Of a stretch of 64,000 nucleotides of DNA, positions 38,521 through 48,600 are shown piece by piece (the stretch's first letter is position 1; each line of letters opens with the position of its first letter). The DNA is from Hymenobacter plasmatis. GTDB taxonomy: Bacteria > Bacteroidota > Bacteroidia > Cytophagales > Hymenobacteraceae. Position numbers and translations under genes: made by a program. The notes under the pieces are model-generated. The model was given only the letters and a program-made list of their open reading frames with translations. It had not been told where the DNA came from and did no database searches. The stretch is taken from the NCBI RefSeq assembly GCF_020711255.1, contig NZ_JAJFAW010000006.1, positions 1 through 64,000 on the forward strand. Reading direction: 5' to 3'.

Positions 38521-38556
38521 AAAAAAAGCCCCAACCGTAGCGATTGGGGCTTTTTT
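38521..38556 (-). terminator. Terminator of the SusC2-SusD2-lipoprotein operon
   Basis: AGCCCCAA at 38527-38534 pairs with TTGGGGCT at 38544-38551, with A-runs and T-runs on each side. On the minus strand it follows the lipoprotein gene at 38794-39438 after 238 bases. It could work on both strands. The rest of 38557-38793 holds one TTGAGCT heptamer (38670-38676) and nothing else I can support. Confidence 0.85.
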
Positions 38557-38793
38557 GTACCTTACTAAGGGGGCGTTTTTAGACTGTGTTCCACGCAATC
38601 ATGCTAATGTTGAGGCTAAATCCGTAGCAGTGGAAGCGGGAAAGAAGTGGCCGTCTTGTCGTCGAAAAGTTGAGCTGTTTGGCTAGCAGTTAGCCCAACG
38701 CTTACCCCCATATCCGCATAATCTTATACAGCCGTCTACCCTGTAATACTATGGCTGCGCTTTCCAGATGCTGATTTGGCTAGGCTGAGTCGA

Positions 38794-39438
38794 TTAAAGC
38801 ACAGTGAATTTCGCGTAGAGCGCGTAGGGCGGATTAATCTGGGTGCCGGAAATCACCTTAGCAGTAGCGCCGCCCGTCAGCTTCACGTCGGACAGGGGGG
38901 TGAGAATCACCCGGGAGCCATCCTCTAGCACGTATTCGAAGGTGAAGACGATGAGGTCACCGGTGAGTACTTCGTTGGGGCTGGTGGGCGTGGCGCCTAA
39001 CAGGTTGCGCAGGCTGGGCAATGCTTCGCCCGTTGCGAAAAAGAGGCGCTGGAGGCCCGTGAGCGCCTCCTGGCTGTTAATAGAAACTTTGGCCGGAAAC
39101 GAGCTATAAGTGCCCTGCAGCACGCGCGGCCCGATGTTGATACCGCGTTGAAAGCTTTTGTACACCTCCACGGCTTGGATTTTCACGTCGCGCTGGTCCT
39201 GGATGTCGAAGCTGAATTCGAATACCGGGCGCGTGGGGTCGGGCAGGCGGGCCAGGTTGGCGATGCTGGCGGCGGCCCGGGTGGTGTTGAAGTAGCTTTT
39301 CTCCACGTCGGCGCTGACCTTGGGGAAAATCAGCGGCACGCTGGTAACCGAGGGAGCTGGAATCTTGCTGCTTTCCTTGCAGGAGCTGAGGGAGCCCAGC
39401 GTCGAAACGAGCAGGAAGCCAAGGATGAGCTTTTTCAT
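38794..39438 (-). CDS. Lipoprotein downstream of a SusC/SusD pair
   Basis: Lipoprotein of 214 residues; signal MKKLILGFLLVSTLGSLSSC with lipobox LSSC. The mature part is beta-rich with no recognised motif. It is the third gene of a leftward operon (SusC2, SusD2, this), in the place often taken by SusE/SusF-like surface glycan-binding proteins, so a surface-exposed ligand-binding role is a fair guess from position. It has no clear similarity to SusE that I can see. Start ATG 39436-39438. Confidence 0.75.
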   Translation of the reverse strand: MKKLILGFLLVSTLGSLSSCKESSKIPAPSVTSVPLIFPKVSADVEKSYFNTTRAAASIANLARLPDPTRPVFEFSFDIQDQRDVKIQAVEVYKSFQRGINIGPRVLQGTYSSFPAKVSINSQEALTGLQRLFFATGEALPSLRNLLGATPTSPNEVLTGDLIVFTFEYVLEDGSRVILTPLSDVKLTGGATAKVISGTQINPPYALYAKFTVL

Positions 39439-39480
39439 GGGATAGGTAGGCGAGACTATATAAAAGGAAGAGCTAGACGG

Positions 39481-41283
39481 TTACCGGTCCCAGAAAATGC
39501 GGTAGGTTGGGCTGGCTGGGTCCACCTGGGCCTTGGGAGCCGAGGGGTTGGCATTGGCCGTGATGTCCTGCTGGGAGTAGTACAGGCGCCGTGGAAACAA
39601 GCCCGCGCCCGTGGTAATGGGGTCGTTGTCTTCCACCAGCCCCACGTTGCCGCCAATGTTGTTGTTGTCGGGCACTGTGAGAATGGGGTAGCCCGTGCGG
39701 CGCCAGTCAGTGTAGATGTCGGGGCCCATGCCGAAGCTGGCCACGTACTTCTCTTCCATGATGACCTGCAGCGGCGTCTTGGCAGGGCCGGTGGCGGTAC
39801 CATCGAAGCGGGCCAGTGCTCCGTTTATATAGGTTGTGATTTCAGCCGCCGGAATGGGGCCCAAAGCCCGCGAGCCGCTGGGAATGGCAGTGGGGTAGGG
39901 GGCGCCGGACGTAGAAGTGGGGCTGGGCGAGGTGCCTTCGGCCAGGGCAATGGCATTCACCTTATCGAAGGAAGCCTGCAGGGCCGCTTGCAATGCCGTG
40001 CGCGCGGCAGCTCGGTTGTTCAGGATGACGAGTTGGGCTTCGGCTTCCAGAAACTTGCGGCTGAAGTAAGGCAGCAGGCGTTGGGCTACCACGCCCCGGC
40101 CAAAGGTGGTGTTGGCATTGCCGCCCCGGCCATCGTCGTAGCGGCCGCCCACAGGGTAGAGGCCGGGCAGCGTGCGGGTGCTCGACGACAGGGCGCTGGC
40201 GTTGGCCGGGCCCGTGCTGCCAGGGCGCGTAGTTACGAAGCGGCCGTCGTTGGGGTCCTGGTAGTCGTAGGTGGTGCGGTCGGGGCTGCTGCGGGTGGCC
40301 AGCTGGTTGAAGAAGTAATACGGCACGCGGGGGTCGGCGTAGCCCAGCGCGGGGTTGGGGATGGGGCGCACCGCCGAGGTTGGGCTAGGGTTGGTGCCGT
40401 CGCCGTACTTCATCAGCAGGTAGAGGAAGCGGCCGATGTTGTTTTCGCGGCCCGCGTTCACGTAGTCGGCCAGATACCCAACGTTGCGGTTGGCCGGCGA
40501 CTCAGACGAGCCGTACTTGAACTCAAAATCATCGGTTGCCTCCAGCAGGCCATCGGTTCCGGTCAGCAAGGCGGCCACCTGCTGCTGAAAGGCGGCATCG
40601 GAGCGGGTTTTGCGAATCTGCACCAGCAGCTTCAGCTTGAGGGTGCGGCCAAAGCGGGCCCACTTGGTGAGGTCGCCGCCATAAATCAAGTCCGAAGTAC
40701 CTGTGACGCCCGCGCCAGGCTTGGCCAGGTTGCCCAGGCCCTCGTCAATCAGCGCGAACAGGCCCTGAATGCCCAGGCCCGGATTGCCGTTGTAGATGTC
40801 GGCGTCTTTATCGAAGCGCGGTGACGTGTTCTGAGCGCCTTTCAGCGCTTCCGAGTACGGCACGTCGCCGAACATGTCGACCAATTGACTGAAGACGTAG
40901 GCCTTTTGCAGTTGGGCAATGCCCACGTAGCCCCAGCGCTGCTCGGAGGTGCCCTGCGTGATAAGCAGCTCGTTGTTGGCTAGCATGTCGGAGTACAGCC
41001 CGTTCCAGGGGCCGCTGAAGGAGTCGCCGGTCTGCTGGAAATTGCCGATGCTGCGGCCGTTGGAAAGCTGCTGCATGAGGGCGGAAGTGGGCTGGCCCAG
41101 GCCCGCAATGTTGAAGCCCAGGTAAGTGGAGGTAGCCGTTTGGGTTACGGGAAGGAGCTGCTGCAGCTCGGCTTTCGATGGGTGAATGGGGTCGACGTTG
41201 ACGTCGTAAAAGTCCTTGCACCCCGGGGTTCCCATGAGCAGGCCAGTGAGGGCCAGTGCGGTGGAAATAGTGCGAAATTTCAT
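39481..41283 (-). CDS. SusD-like_2 family lipoprotein
   Basis: Surface lipoprotein of 600 residues (lipobox GTPGC near 18-22). It belongs to the SusD-like_2 group: KDFYDVNVDPIHPSKAELQQ after the Cys, NGRSIGNFQQTGDSFSGPWN, LVDMFGDVPYSEALKGAQN (about 136-154), FGRTLKLKLLVQIRKTR and the C-terminal MEEKYVASFGMGPDIYTDWR. Partner of the SusC encoded 22 bases upstream. This group is often paired with transporters for ligands other than starch; the true ligand is unknown. Confidence 0.93.
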   Translation of the reverse strand: MKFRTISTALALTGLLMGTPGCKDFYDVNVDPIHPSKAELQQLLPVTQTATSTYLGFNIAGLGQPTSALMQQLSNGRSIGNFQQTGDSFSGPWNGLYSDMLANNELLITQGTSEQRWGYVGIAQLQKAYVFSQLVDMFGDVPYSEALKGAQNTSPRFDKDADIYNGNPGLGIQGLFALIDEGLGNLAKPGAGVTGTSDLIYGGDLTKWARFGRTLKLKLLVQIRKTRSDAAFQQQVAALLTGTDGLLEATDDFEFKYGSSESPANRNVGYLADYVNAGRENNIGRFLYLLMKYGDGTNPSPTSAVRPIPNPALGYADPRVPYYFFNQLATRSSPDRTTYDYQDPNDGRFVTTRPGSTGPANASALSSSTRTLPGLYPVGGRYDDGRGGNANTTFGRGVVAQRLLPYFSRKFLEAEAQLVILNNRAAARTALQAALQASFDKVNAIALAEGTSPSPTSTSGAPYPTAIPSGSRALGPIPAAEITTYINGALARFDGTATGPAKTPLQVIMEEKYVASFGMGPDIYTDWRRTGYPILTVPDNNNIGGNVGLVEDNDPITTGAGLFPRRLYYSQQDITANANPSAPKAQVDPASPTYRIFWDR

Positions 41284-41305
41284 GGTGAGGAGGAGCGAAG
41301 GCTGA

Positions 41306-44300
41306 TTAAAAATTCACCCGCAGGTTCACACCGTAGCGACGGGTGTTCGGCGCATTCGTGTACTCAAAGCCCTGCTGGTTGCTGGCTCCGAACGTACTGG
41401 TTTCGGGGTCAAAGTGGGTGTACTTCGGAATGTTGGGCGAGTACCAGTACAGGTTGCGGCCCGAGACCGAGACGTTCATCACGCCAAAGGGCGTTTTTGC
41501 CAGCAAGGACTTGGGCAGGTCGTAGCCCACCGACACCTCGCGCAGGCGCACCGTGGTGGCGTCGTACACGTTTTTCTCATCGAAAGCGCCCAGGCCGGCC
41601 GCGCCGGAGCTGAAGTAGTAGTCGTTGACCGAAATGGCAGTGTTGTTGGGAATGGTGGAGCCATCGGCATTGCGCAGCGGCAGGTGCGTGGTGGGGTCGC
41701 CCTTCACTCCTTTAATAATGACCAGCTTGTTGCGGTCTTCGGTGTCCTTGGTTACGCCGCGGCCCAGGTACGAAGCCAGGGTGGTCGAGTACAGGTCGCC
41801 GCCCTTGCGGTAGTCTACCAGCACGTTCATCGTGATGCCCTTGTAGGTAAACTGGTTGATGAACCCCATCAGAAACTGGGGGTTGGGGTTGCCAATAATC
41901 TTGGGGTTGGGGTCCTGAATCATGTACCCGGTAGCCGGGTTGATGAGGTAGTCGCCGTGTTCGTCGCGCGCTGCGGCCGAGCCATAAAACACGCCGTAGT
42001 CTTCGCCCGGCTTGAGAATGGCCTGAATACCGCCCGCGAAGCCGGTGCCAAACGTGAGCTGAGGCAGGCCGGCCGTCAGGCTTTCGACCTTGTTTTTGTT
42101 GCGCGTGAAGTTGAACGTGCTGCTCCACGCAAAGCCCTTGGTTTGCAGCGGGATGGCGGTGAAAGCCACTTCAAACCCTTTGTTGGAAATCTCGCCGAAA
42201 TTGGTGAAAAGCGCGCCAAAGCCCGAGGCCACCGGCAAATCAACGGGCGCAATCTGATTGGTCGAGCGCCGGTCGTAGTACGAGGCTCCCAGCGTGATGC
42301 GGTTCTTGTAAAACGACAAGTCGGTGCCCAATTCCAACTCGTTGGTGAATTCTGGGGTCAGGGCCGGATTGCCGATGGCGCCGCCCAGGCCCAGGCCCGT
42401 GATGCCATTAAAAGGGAACTCCGTGCCGATGCCCTGGCCGGCGTTGCCAAACGAAGGATTGATGGTAAAGCGCGTGGGGCCGGCCGTGTACGGGGGCGCG
42501 TCGCGGCCTACCCGGGCGTAGGCGGCCCGCACCTTCGCCAACGAGAGCCACGGAATTTCCAGCCCAAGCGCCTCATTCACCACCACCGAGCCGCTGATGC
42601 TGGGGTAAAAGAACGAGCGGCCGCTGTTGCCCAGCTGCCCGCCCTTGTTCAGCGTCGACGACCAGTCGTTGCGGGCCGTGGCCGTGAGAAAGGCCCAATC
42701 CTTGTAGCCCAACGTCACATCGCCGAGCACGCCCATGAGGCGGCGCTTGGAGAAGTCGTAGCCGTTGGTATTCTTGTCGGTGGTGTTTTCGATGTTGTCG
42801 ATGCCGAACACGATGATTCCGCGGCCGGAATATGCCAGGAAGTCCTGCTTGCGCTGGTTAATGTTTTGGCCCACCGACGCCCGCAGGCTGATGTCTTCGG
42901 TCAGGTTCTTATTAACGGTGAGCAGGACAGTTTGCTCCAGCTCGGTGTTCTGGATGTTGTCTTCGAGCACGTTGCCCACGCCGCCGTAGCCGTTGGAGCC
43001 GGGGCGCACGGTGGTGCGGCGGTTGTCGGTATAGGTATTGATACCCCCGGTGTAGCTCAACGTCAGCCATTCCTTAAAAGCGTAGCTGAGGCTGGCGCTG
43101 GCCGTGATGCGGTCTACCCGTGAGGTGTACTGGTTGTTCTCAGTGCTCCAGCGCGGGTTGTCGGCCTGGCCCGAAAGCCAGCCAAAGTACTGCTGGTGCG
43201 TAACCGGGTCGATGTACGGCAGGCCCTGCAGGTCGAGGTTGCGCGGAATGAACAGCGTGCGCGCAAACGCCGAGGCGCTGCCAAACGCGTTGTTGGCCCC
43301 CAGCTGCGGGCCCTGCTGTTCGGTATTGGTGTAGCCCACCGTGCCGTTGATGCTGAACTTATTGAAGTGCCCCGAGCCGCCGGCGCTCACGTTGTTGCGA
43401 ATAAACTTGGAGTTCGGGATGGTGCCCACCTGGTCGGCCCGCGACAGGATGGTCGAGAACGTGGCGTTGTCGCCGGTGCCGGTCAGCGACACCGAGTTTT
43501 CGAACAAGTGCCCCGTCTCGAAATAGTCCTTCACATTGTTCGGGTACGCCTGGTACGGAATGGTGGCATCAAGTGGAATGCCCAGGTTGGCGTTTCCGGC
43601 CTGGGGGTGGGGGAGGGAAGTGGGCGCGATGTCGCTGCCGAAGGCCGGGCCCCACGAGCCGTTGGTGGAGTAGTTGTTGCCGCCGCTGCCGAAGTTGGCG
43701 CCGGTGCCATAGGTATTCTGGTAGTCGGGCAGGCCCGCGAGTTTTTCGATGGAGTAGCCCGTGGTGTAGCCCAACTGCACGCCTTTGGCGCCGCGCTGCC
43801 CGCCCCCAGTTTTTGTGGTGATGACGATGACGCCCCCGGCCGCCCGCGAGCCATACAGCGCCGCCGCCGCCGCGCCTTTCAGCACGTTGATGGACGCAAT
43901 GTTATTGGGGTCAATGTCTGCCGTGCGGCTGGAGTAGCCGGCGCCCCGCACCAGCTGGTTTTCCGATTCAGTCTGGGAGTTGTCGTAGGGCACGCCATCC
44001 ACGATAAACAGCGGCTGGTTGTTGCCGAGCAGCGAAGTATTGCCCCGGATGGTGATGCGCGACGACGCCCCCGGTACCCCGCTTGAGCTGGTGATGTTCA
44101 CGCCCGGCACCTTGCCCGTTAGCGTGCGCAGAATGTCGGGCTCGGAGCGCTGCACCACCTGCTCGGCCTTTACTTCCGATACCGCATAGCCCAACGCCCG
44201 CTTCTCCCGCTGAATACCGAGGGACGTCACCACCACTTCATCCAACTGCTTAGTGTCCACGGCCATGGCCACGTCCACGGTCGCGGAGTTCCCAATGGCT

Positions 44301-44551
44301 TGCTCAACCGTGACGTAGCCCAGGTACTTGAACTGCAGCGTGGCCTCTGGCCCAGCCACGTTCAATGCGTACCGTCCCTCCGTGTCCGTCGCCGTGCCCA
44401 CGGTGGTGCCTTTCACGATAACGCTCACCCCGGGCAGGCCCTCGTTGGTGCTTTTATCAAGTACGCGTCCCGACACCGGCCGGCTCTGGGCCCAGCTCCG
44501 CCCGGCCAGGGTCAGCAGTAAGAGCAGGGATAATAGTAATAGTCTCTTCAT
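41306..44551 (-). CDS. SusC/RagA family TonB-linked outer-membrane transporter
   Basis: TonB-dependent importer of 1081 residues. Signal peptide MKRLLLLSLLLLLTLAGRSW with WAQ end near 22; regulatory-like domain PVSGRVLDKSTNEGLPGVSV; plug domain including GSRAAGGVIVITTKTGGGQ; barrel to the C-terminal RRYGVNLRVNF ending in Phe. First gene of the leftward operon SusC2-SusD2-lipoprotein. The residue signature ASSRITIRGNTSLLGNNQPL around 160-185 marks the plug loop typical of SusC. No clear promoter was found in the AT-rich spacer upstream. Confidence 0.96.
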   Translation of the reverse strand: MKRLLLLSLLLLLTLAGRSWAQSRPVSGRVLDKSTNEGLPGVSVIVKGTTVGTATDTEGRYALNVAGPEATLQFKYLGYVTVEQAIGNSATVDVAMAVDTKQLDEVVVTSLGIQREKRALGYAVSEVKAEQVVQRSEPDILRTLTGKVPGVNITSSSGVPGASSRITIRGNTSLLGNNQPLFIVDGVPYDNSQTESENQLVRGAGYSSRTADIDPNNIASINVLKGAAAAALYGSRAAGGVIVITTKTGGGQRGAKGVQLGYTTGYSIEKLAGLPDYQNTYGTGANFGSGGNNYSTNGSWGPAFGSDIAPTSLPHPQAGNANLGIPLDATIPYQAYPNNVKDYFETGHLFENSVSLTGTGDNATFSTILSRADQVGTIPNSKFIRNNVSAGGSGHFNKFSINGTVGYTNTEQQGPQLGANNAFGSASAFARTLFIPRNLDLQGLPYIDPVTHQQYFGWLSGQADNPRWSTENNQYTSRVDRITASASLSYAFKEWLTLSYTGGINTYTDNRRTTVRPGSNGYGGVGNVLEDNIQNTELEQTVLLTVNKNLTEDISLRASVGQNINQRKQDFLAYSGRGIIVFGIDNIENTTDKNTNGYDFSKRRLMGVLGDVTLGYKDWAFLTATARNDWSSTLNKGGQLGNSGRSFFYPSISGSVVVNEALGLEIPWLSLAKVRAAYARVGRDAPPYTAGPTRFTINPSFGNAGQGIGTEFPFNGITGLGLGGAIGNPALTPEFTNELELGTDLSFYKNRITLGASYYDRRSTNQIAPVDLPVASGFGALFTNFGEISNKGFEVAFTAIPLQTKGFAWSSTFNFTRNKNKVESLTAGLPQLTFGTGFAGGIQAILKPGEDYGVFYGSAAARDEHGDYLINPATGYMIQDPNPKIIGNPNPQFLMGFINQFTYKGITMNVLVDYRKGGDLYSTTLASYLGRGVTKDTEDRNKLVIIKGVKGDPTTHLPLRNADGSTIPNNTAISVNDYYFSSGAAGLGAFDEKNVYDATTVRLREVSVGYDLPKSLLAKTPFGVMNVSVSGRNLYWYSPNIPKYTHFDPETSTFGASNQQGFEYTNAPNTRRYGVNLRVNF

Positions 44552-44954
44552 TGAATTATCAAAGAGGGTGATTCAGGGAAGGGAAAGGGTAGAAGAAGGC
44601 GAGAAGCTATATTCTAAAAGTTGAAAGTAGTGTTTTTGCCTAAAAAAGTAGGCGGCATTGGGTTTTACTTATGTGAGCCTCAGGGTGCTCCACTTTGTGC
44701 CTACATGGTTGAAATAATGCTAAGATGCCAATTGATTTCAGTTAGCATAAATGCGCCTTACTGCTACTTGTATGAGGTGTTGTAAAATATTGTATTATAA
44801 AATGATTGTATCCCGTTTATTGGTTGTTTGCGATAGTGTATTGTTTGATTTTATTAATAAAAACCTACCTTCGATTGTCGAATAATACACCTTGTTTCTT
44901 GCTATTGCCTTTCGAAGTACAACCCTTATTGAAAGTTAAGGGCTTTCCAGCTTA

Positions 44955-44983
44955 TTGATTGTGTTTTTTACAAAATAAATTTG
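44955..44983 (+). promoter_or_regulatory. Strong rightward promoter far upstream of SusC3
   Basis: TTG at 44955-44957, an 18-base spacer and TAAATTTG at 44976-44983, a perfect -7 box. It is the best-matching promoter in the spacer, yet it lies about 680 bases before the SusC ATG at 45665, so it either gives a long leader or serves an unannotated transcript. Confidence 0.6.
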
Positions 44984-45242
44984 TATATTTTCTGGAGAGT
45001 AAGGCTGGGAAGTACCAATCCCCTCCATTTCAATTCTTATCGGGGACTAGCAGTTGTGATTTATTGGCGCCATTTTATGCATTGTCGGTCATGGACTGCA
45101 TCCTCATACTAGCGACAGCTAAGTACGATACAGGCCCTAAAACCAGGATTTTGGCCCTCGATAAGCGCTGCCTCACTAAATTTTCATTGAGTTAACCTTC
45201 AGGTAACGAAAACTTGTAATACCTTGCCAAAGAATTAAGCCG

Positions 45243-45449
45243 ATGAAGTGGGCATTATGCTTGGTTACGTTGTGTCTCTTGTGTTTTTTACCGCGTCAGG
45301 TCCACTTCGGGCTTAGCAGGTCAACTCCAGAGAGTCAGCACAACAGCTACCACAGCAAATCAAGAGGGCAGCCGGTCTTAATTCACCCACCCAGTCAGCA
45401 GAAACGAGCAAAGAACTGTAGTGCAAACAGCCTTTTTCAAAGTCAATAA
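45243..45449 (+). CDS. Possible small exported peptide
   Basis: Frame of 68 codons with a hydrophobic, signal-like start (MKWALCLVTLCLLCFLPRQV) followed by a Ser/Gln/Asn-rich tail without structure. The composition of the tail does not look like a conserved protein and no ribosome-binding site is seen. It could be a chance frame in the AT-rich spacer. Kept because a promoter lies upstream at 44955. Confidence 0.2.
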   Translation: MKWALCLVTLCLLCFLPRQVHFGLSRSTPESQHNSYHSKSRGQPVLIHPPSQQKRAKNCSANSLFQSQ

Positions 45450-45664
45450 GCTGCTATTGTCCTGGGCGTGTTGGTTTCGGCGGGTGGTTACAAATGCTAC
45501 TAATTCAATTGTTCCTATGCGTCTTTGGAGCATACAAAGCAGCATAACCCTCTGCTTTAGCCGCTTCTAGACAGTACGGAAGCTGATTTTCCTGTATAAT
45601 TGCCTTTTCTCCCACCTTTAACCCTTGTTTTTTTCACCTTTTCACTCACCAACCAACCACTCAA

Positions 45665-48600
45665 ATGAAAAAACTCTTATGTATGGTCATGCTTCTGATG
45701 ACCGGCCTGTTGCAGCAGGTCTATGCTCAAAACCGCTCGCTCTCCGGGCGAGTAACTGACCGGTCTTCCGGCCAGGGACTGCCCGGAGCGACTGTCCTGG
45801 TAAAAGGGACGACGGTGGGAGCATCAACGAATGCAGACGGTAGTTTTACCCTGAGCGTACCCGCTACGGCTACTACGCTTACTTTCAGCTCAATTGGCTA
45901 CACCACGGTGGAGCAGCCCATTGGTGCTGATAACACCTACAACGTTGCCCTCGCTACCGACGCGAAGGAGCTCGGCGAAGTAGTGGTAACCGGTGCTCTG
46001 GGCATCCAGCGTCAGTCGCAGAGTGTGGGTTATGCCACGGCTACGCTCGACACCAAGGAAATTAACCAGGCGCGTGTAACCAACGTGACCAACGGCCTCG
46101 CCGGTAAGGTTTCGGGCTTGCAAATCCAGACGATTGGTGCTGGCATCAACCCCCAGGTGCGTGTTACCCTGCGTGGTAGCCGCTCGCTGCTCGGCAACAA
46201 CGAAGCCCTCATCGTAGTGGACGGCGTTATCTCGCCGAACGAAGTGCTGACCGCCCTTAACCCCGACGACATTGCTTCTATCTCCGTACTGAAAGGTGCC
46301 AACGCAGCCGCTCTGTACGGTTCGCAGGCTTCGAACGGTGCTATGATTGTGACCACCAAGAGAGGTGGTGGCGAGCCTAAAGTGACGCTGTCGCAGACTT
46401 CGCAATTCGAATCGGTATCGTTCCTGCCCAAGCTGCAGTCCGAATTTGGCCCCGGTGCTAACTCCTGGACCAATTCGCTCGATAAGTTCACCCCCGACAA
46501 CAGCGTTGACTCCAACGAGAATACGGCTTACAACAGCTTTGAGAACCAGCAGTTCGGTCCTCGCTTCGACGGTTCGATGCGTCCTTTCGGCGAGGAGCTG
46601 GCCAATGGCCACATCCAGATGCTGAGCTACGAAGCCCGTCCTAACGAGAAGCGCAACTTCTTCAACAACGGCTACCAGATGCAGAACGGCATCACGTTCT
46701 CGGCTGGTGGCGAGAAGAGCAAGTTCTACGCTTCTTACCAGAACGTGCACAACAACGGCATTGTCCCCAAGGACAAGTTCGACCGCAACACCTTCCGCTT
46801 CAATGCTTCGCAGGAAATCAACCGCCTCACGGTGGGCCTGAACATTTCGTATTCGCAGCAGGCAATTGATGCTACGTCGAACGCCTCGCGTGACCAGTCG
46901 GTGTACTGGAACTGGTTCAACACGAGCGTGATGGCTCCCCTCACTTCGTACAAAAACTGGCAGTCGGACGAGTTTGCTAACCCGAACGGTTACTACAACG
47001 CCTTCTACTTCAACCCTTACTGGGTTCTCGATAACAACCGTACGAAGTCCAAGCAAAACACCATCCTGGGCAACCTGGACCTGTCGTACAAAATCTTTGA
47101 CTGGTTGCGTATTCAGGGCCGCCTGGGCACGACCAACATCAACCAGAACAGCCTGGCTACCCAGAACAAGTTTGTATACAATGCTTACGTACGGGCAGGC
47201 AATACCAACAAGAACGGCACCGGCACTCCGGGCTTCGTAGAAGACCTGAGCAGCAGCAGCACCCTGCTCAACTCGGACGTGTTCCTGAGCATGGACAAAA
47301 CCTTTGGCGACATTTCGGTACAGGCCATCCTCGGTAACAACTTCCAGCAGTTCGACAGCCGCTACAACTTTGTTAACTCGACCGCCTTGTCCGTTCCCGA
47401 CTTGTTCAACCTGGGCAACCGCGTTGGCAACCTAGGCGGTGCCGACAAGAGCGCCCGTTCGCGTGTAATTGCTTACTACGCTGACGTGACCTTGGGCTAC
47501 AAAGACTTCTTCTACCTGCACGGCTCGGGCCGTTACGACGGTGTTTCCATCCTGGACCCCGGCAATCGTAACTTCTTCTACCCCGGCGTAGATGCTTCGC
47601 TTATCTTCACCAACGCCATCCCGACGCTGAAAGACCTTTCTTTCCTCGACTACGGTAAGATTCGCGGTGGTATCACCAAAGTAAGCCAGGTAAACCTCCT
47701 CGGCCAGCAGGGCCCAGGCGTTTACGCTGAGCGCGGTGCTTACCAGTTGCAGCCAGTCTTCGGCCTAGGCGCTGGTTACCCCTTCGGCCCAGCCTCTTCG
47801 TTCACCGCTGGCAACCGTTTGATTCAGTCGGGCCTTCTCCCAGAGGAAACCCGCTCTATCGAAACCGGCCTCGAGCTTAGCTTCCTGAAGCGCCGCATCG
47901 CTGGTGCCGTGACCTACTACAACCAGCGAAGCGTTAATCAGACCCTGCCTACCAGCATTTCGGGTACCACGGGTTATACCTCGTTGCTGCTCAACGCCGG
48001 TACTGTGGAAAACAACGGTATCGAAGCCGACTTGAACATCACGCCTATCCGTCAGGAAGGTGGCCTGACCGTAACCGTTGGTGGTAACTTCAACTACAAC
48101 GAGAACAAGGTTATTTCGCTGTCCAACGGCTTGACCCAGTTGGCTCTTTCGACGGGTGGCAACGCCCAGCTCTACGCTATCCCCGGCCAGCCTTTCCCAG
48201 TGCTGCAGGGCTCGCACTACCAGCGCACCGCCGACGGCTTGGTGAAAATGGGCCAGACAAAGGACCCCTACACCAACGAAGTTCGCTACTTCCCTCTGAA
48301 AGCTGCTGACAACCAAAGCTTCGGCAACACCCAGCCTAAGTACAAGTACGGCATGAACGCCAGCGTTTCTTACAAAGGCCTGACCCTCGCTGGCCAGGGC
48401 GAACTCCGCACCGGCTACGTAGTGTACAACTCTATCGGCGAAGACCTTGACTTCACGGGCAGCGGTGCACGCAGCGTACAGTATGGCCGGAAAGACTTCG
48501 TGTATCCAAACTCGGCCATTCTGGGCCCCGATGGCGTAACCTACGTTCCCAACACTTCGGGCCTCACCGGTGGTGGTGCCGAGTTCTGGGCTCAGAACTC

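Larger units (their letters stand above)
44552..45664. other. AT-rich 1.1-kb spacer between divergent SusC genes
   Basis: Much more AT-rich than the window average. It contains a good rightward promoter (44955-44983), a short CCCTTA/TAAGGG hairpin near 44924-44943, and a rightward 68-codon frame at 45243-45449 with a hydrophobic start. There is no convincing leftward promoter. It may hold a long leader for the rightward SusC/SusD pair, a small RNA or remnants of a lost gene. Confidence 0.5.

Noticed and set aside
44959..45195. Frame of 78 codons in the SusC spacer
   Set aside because: It starts within the promoter and has no protein-like composition.
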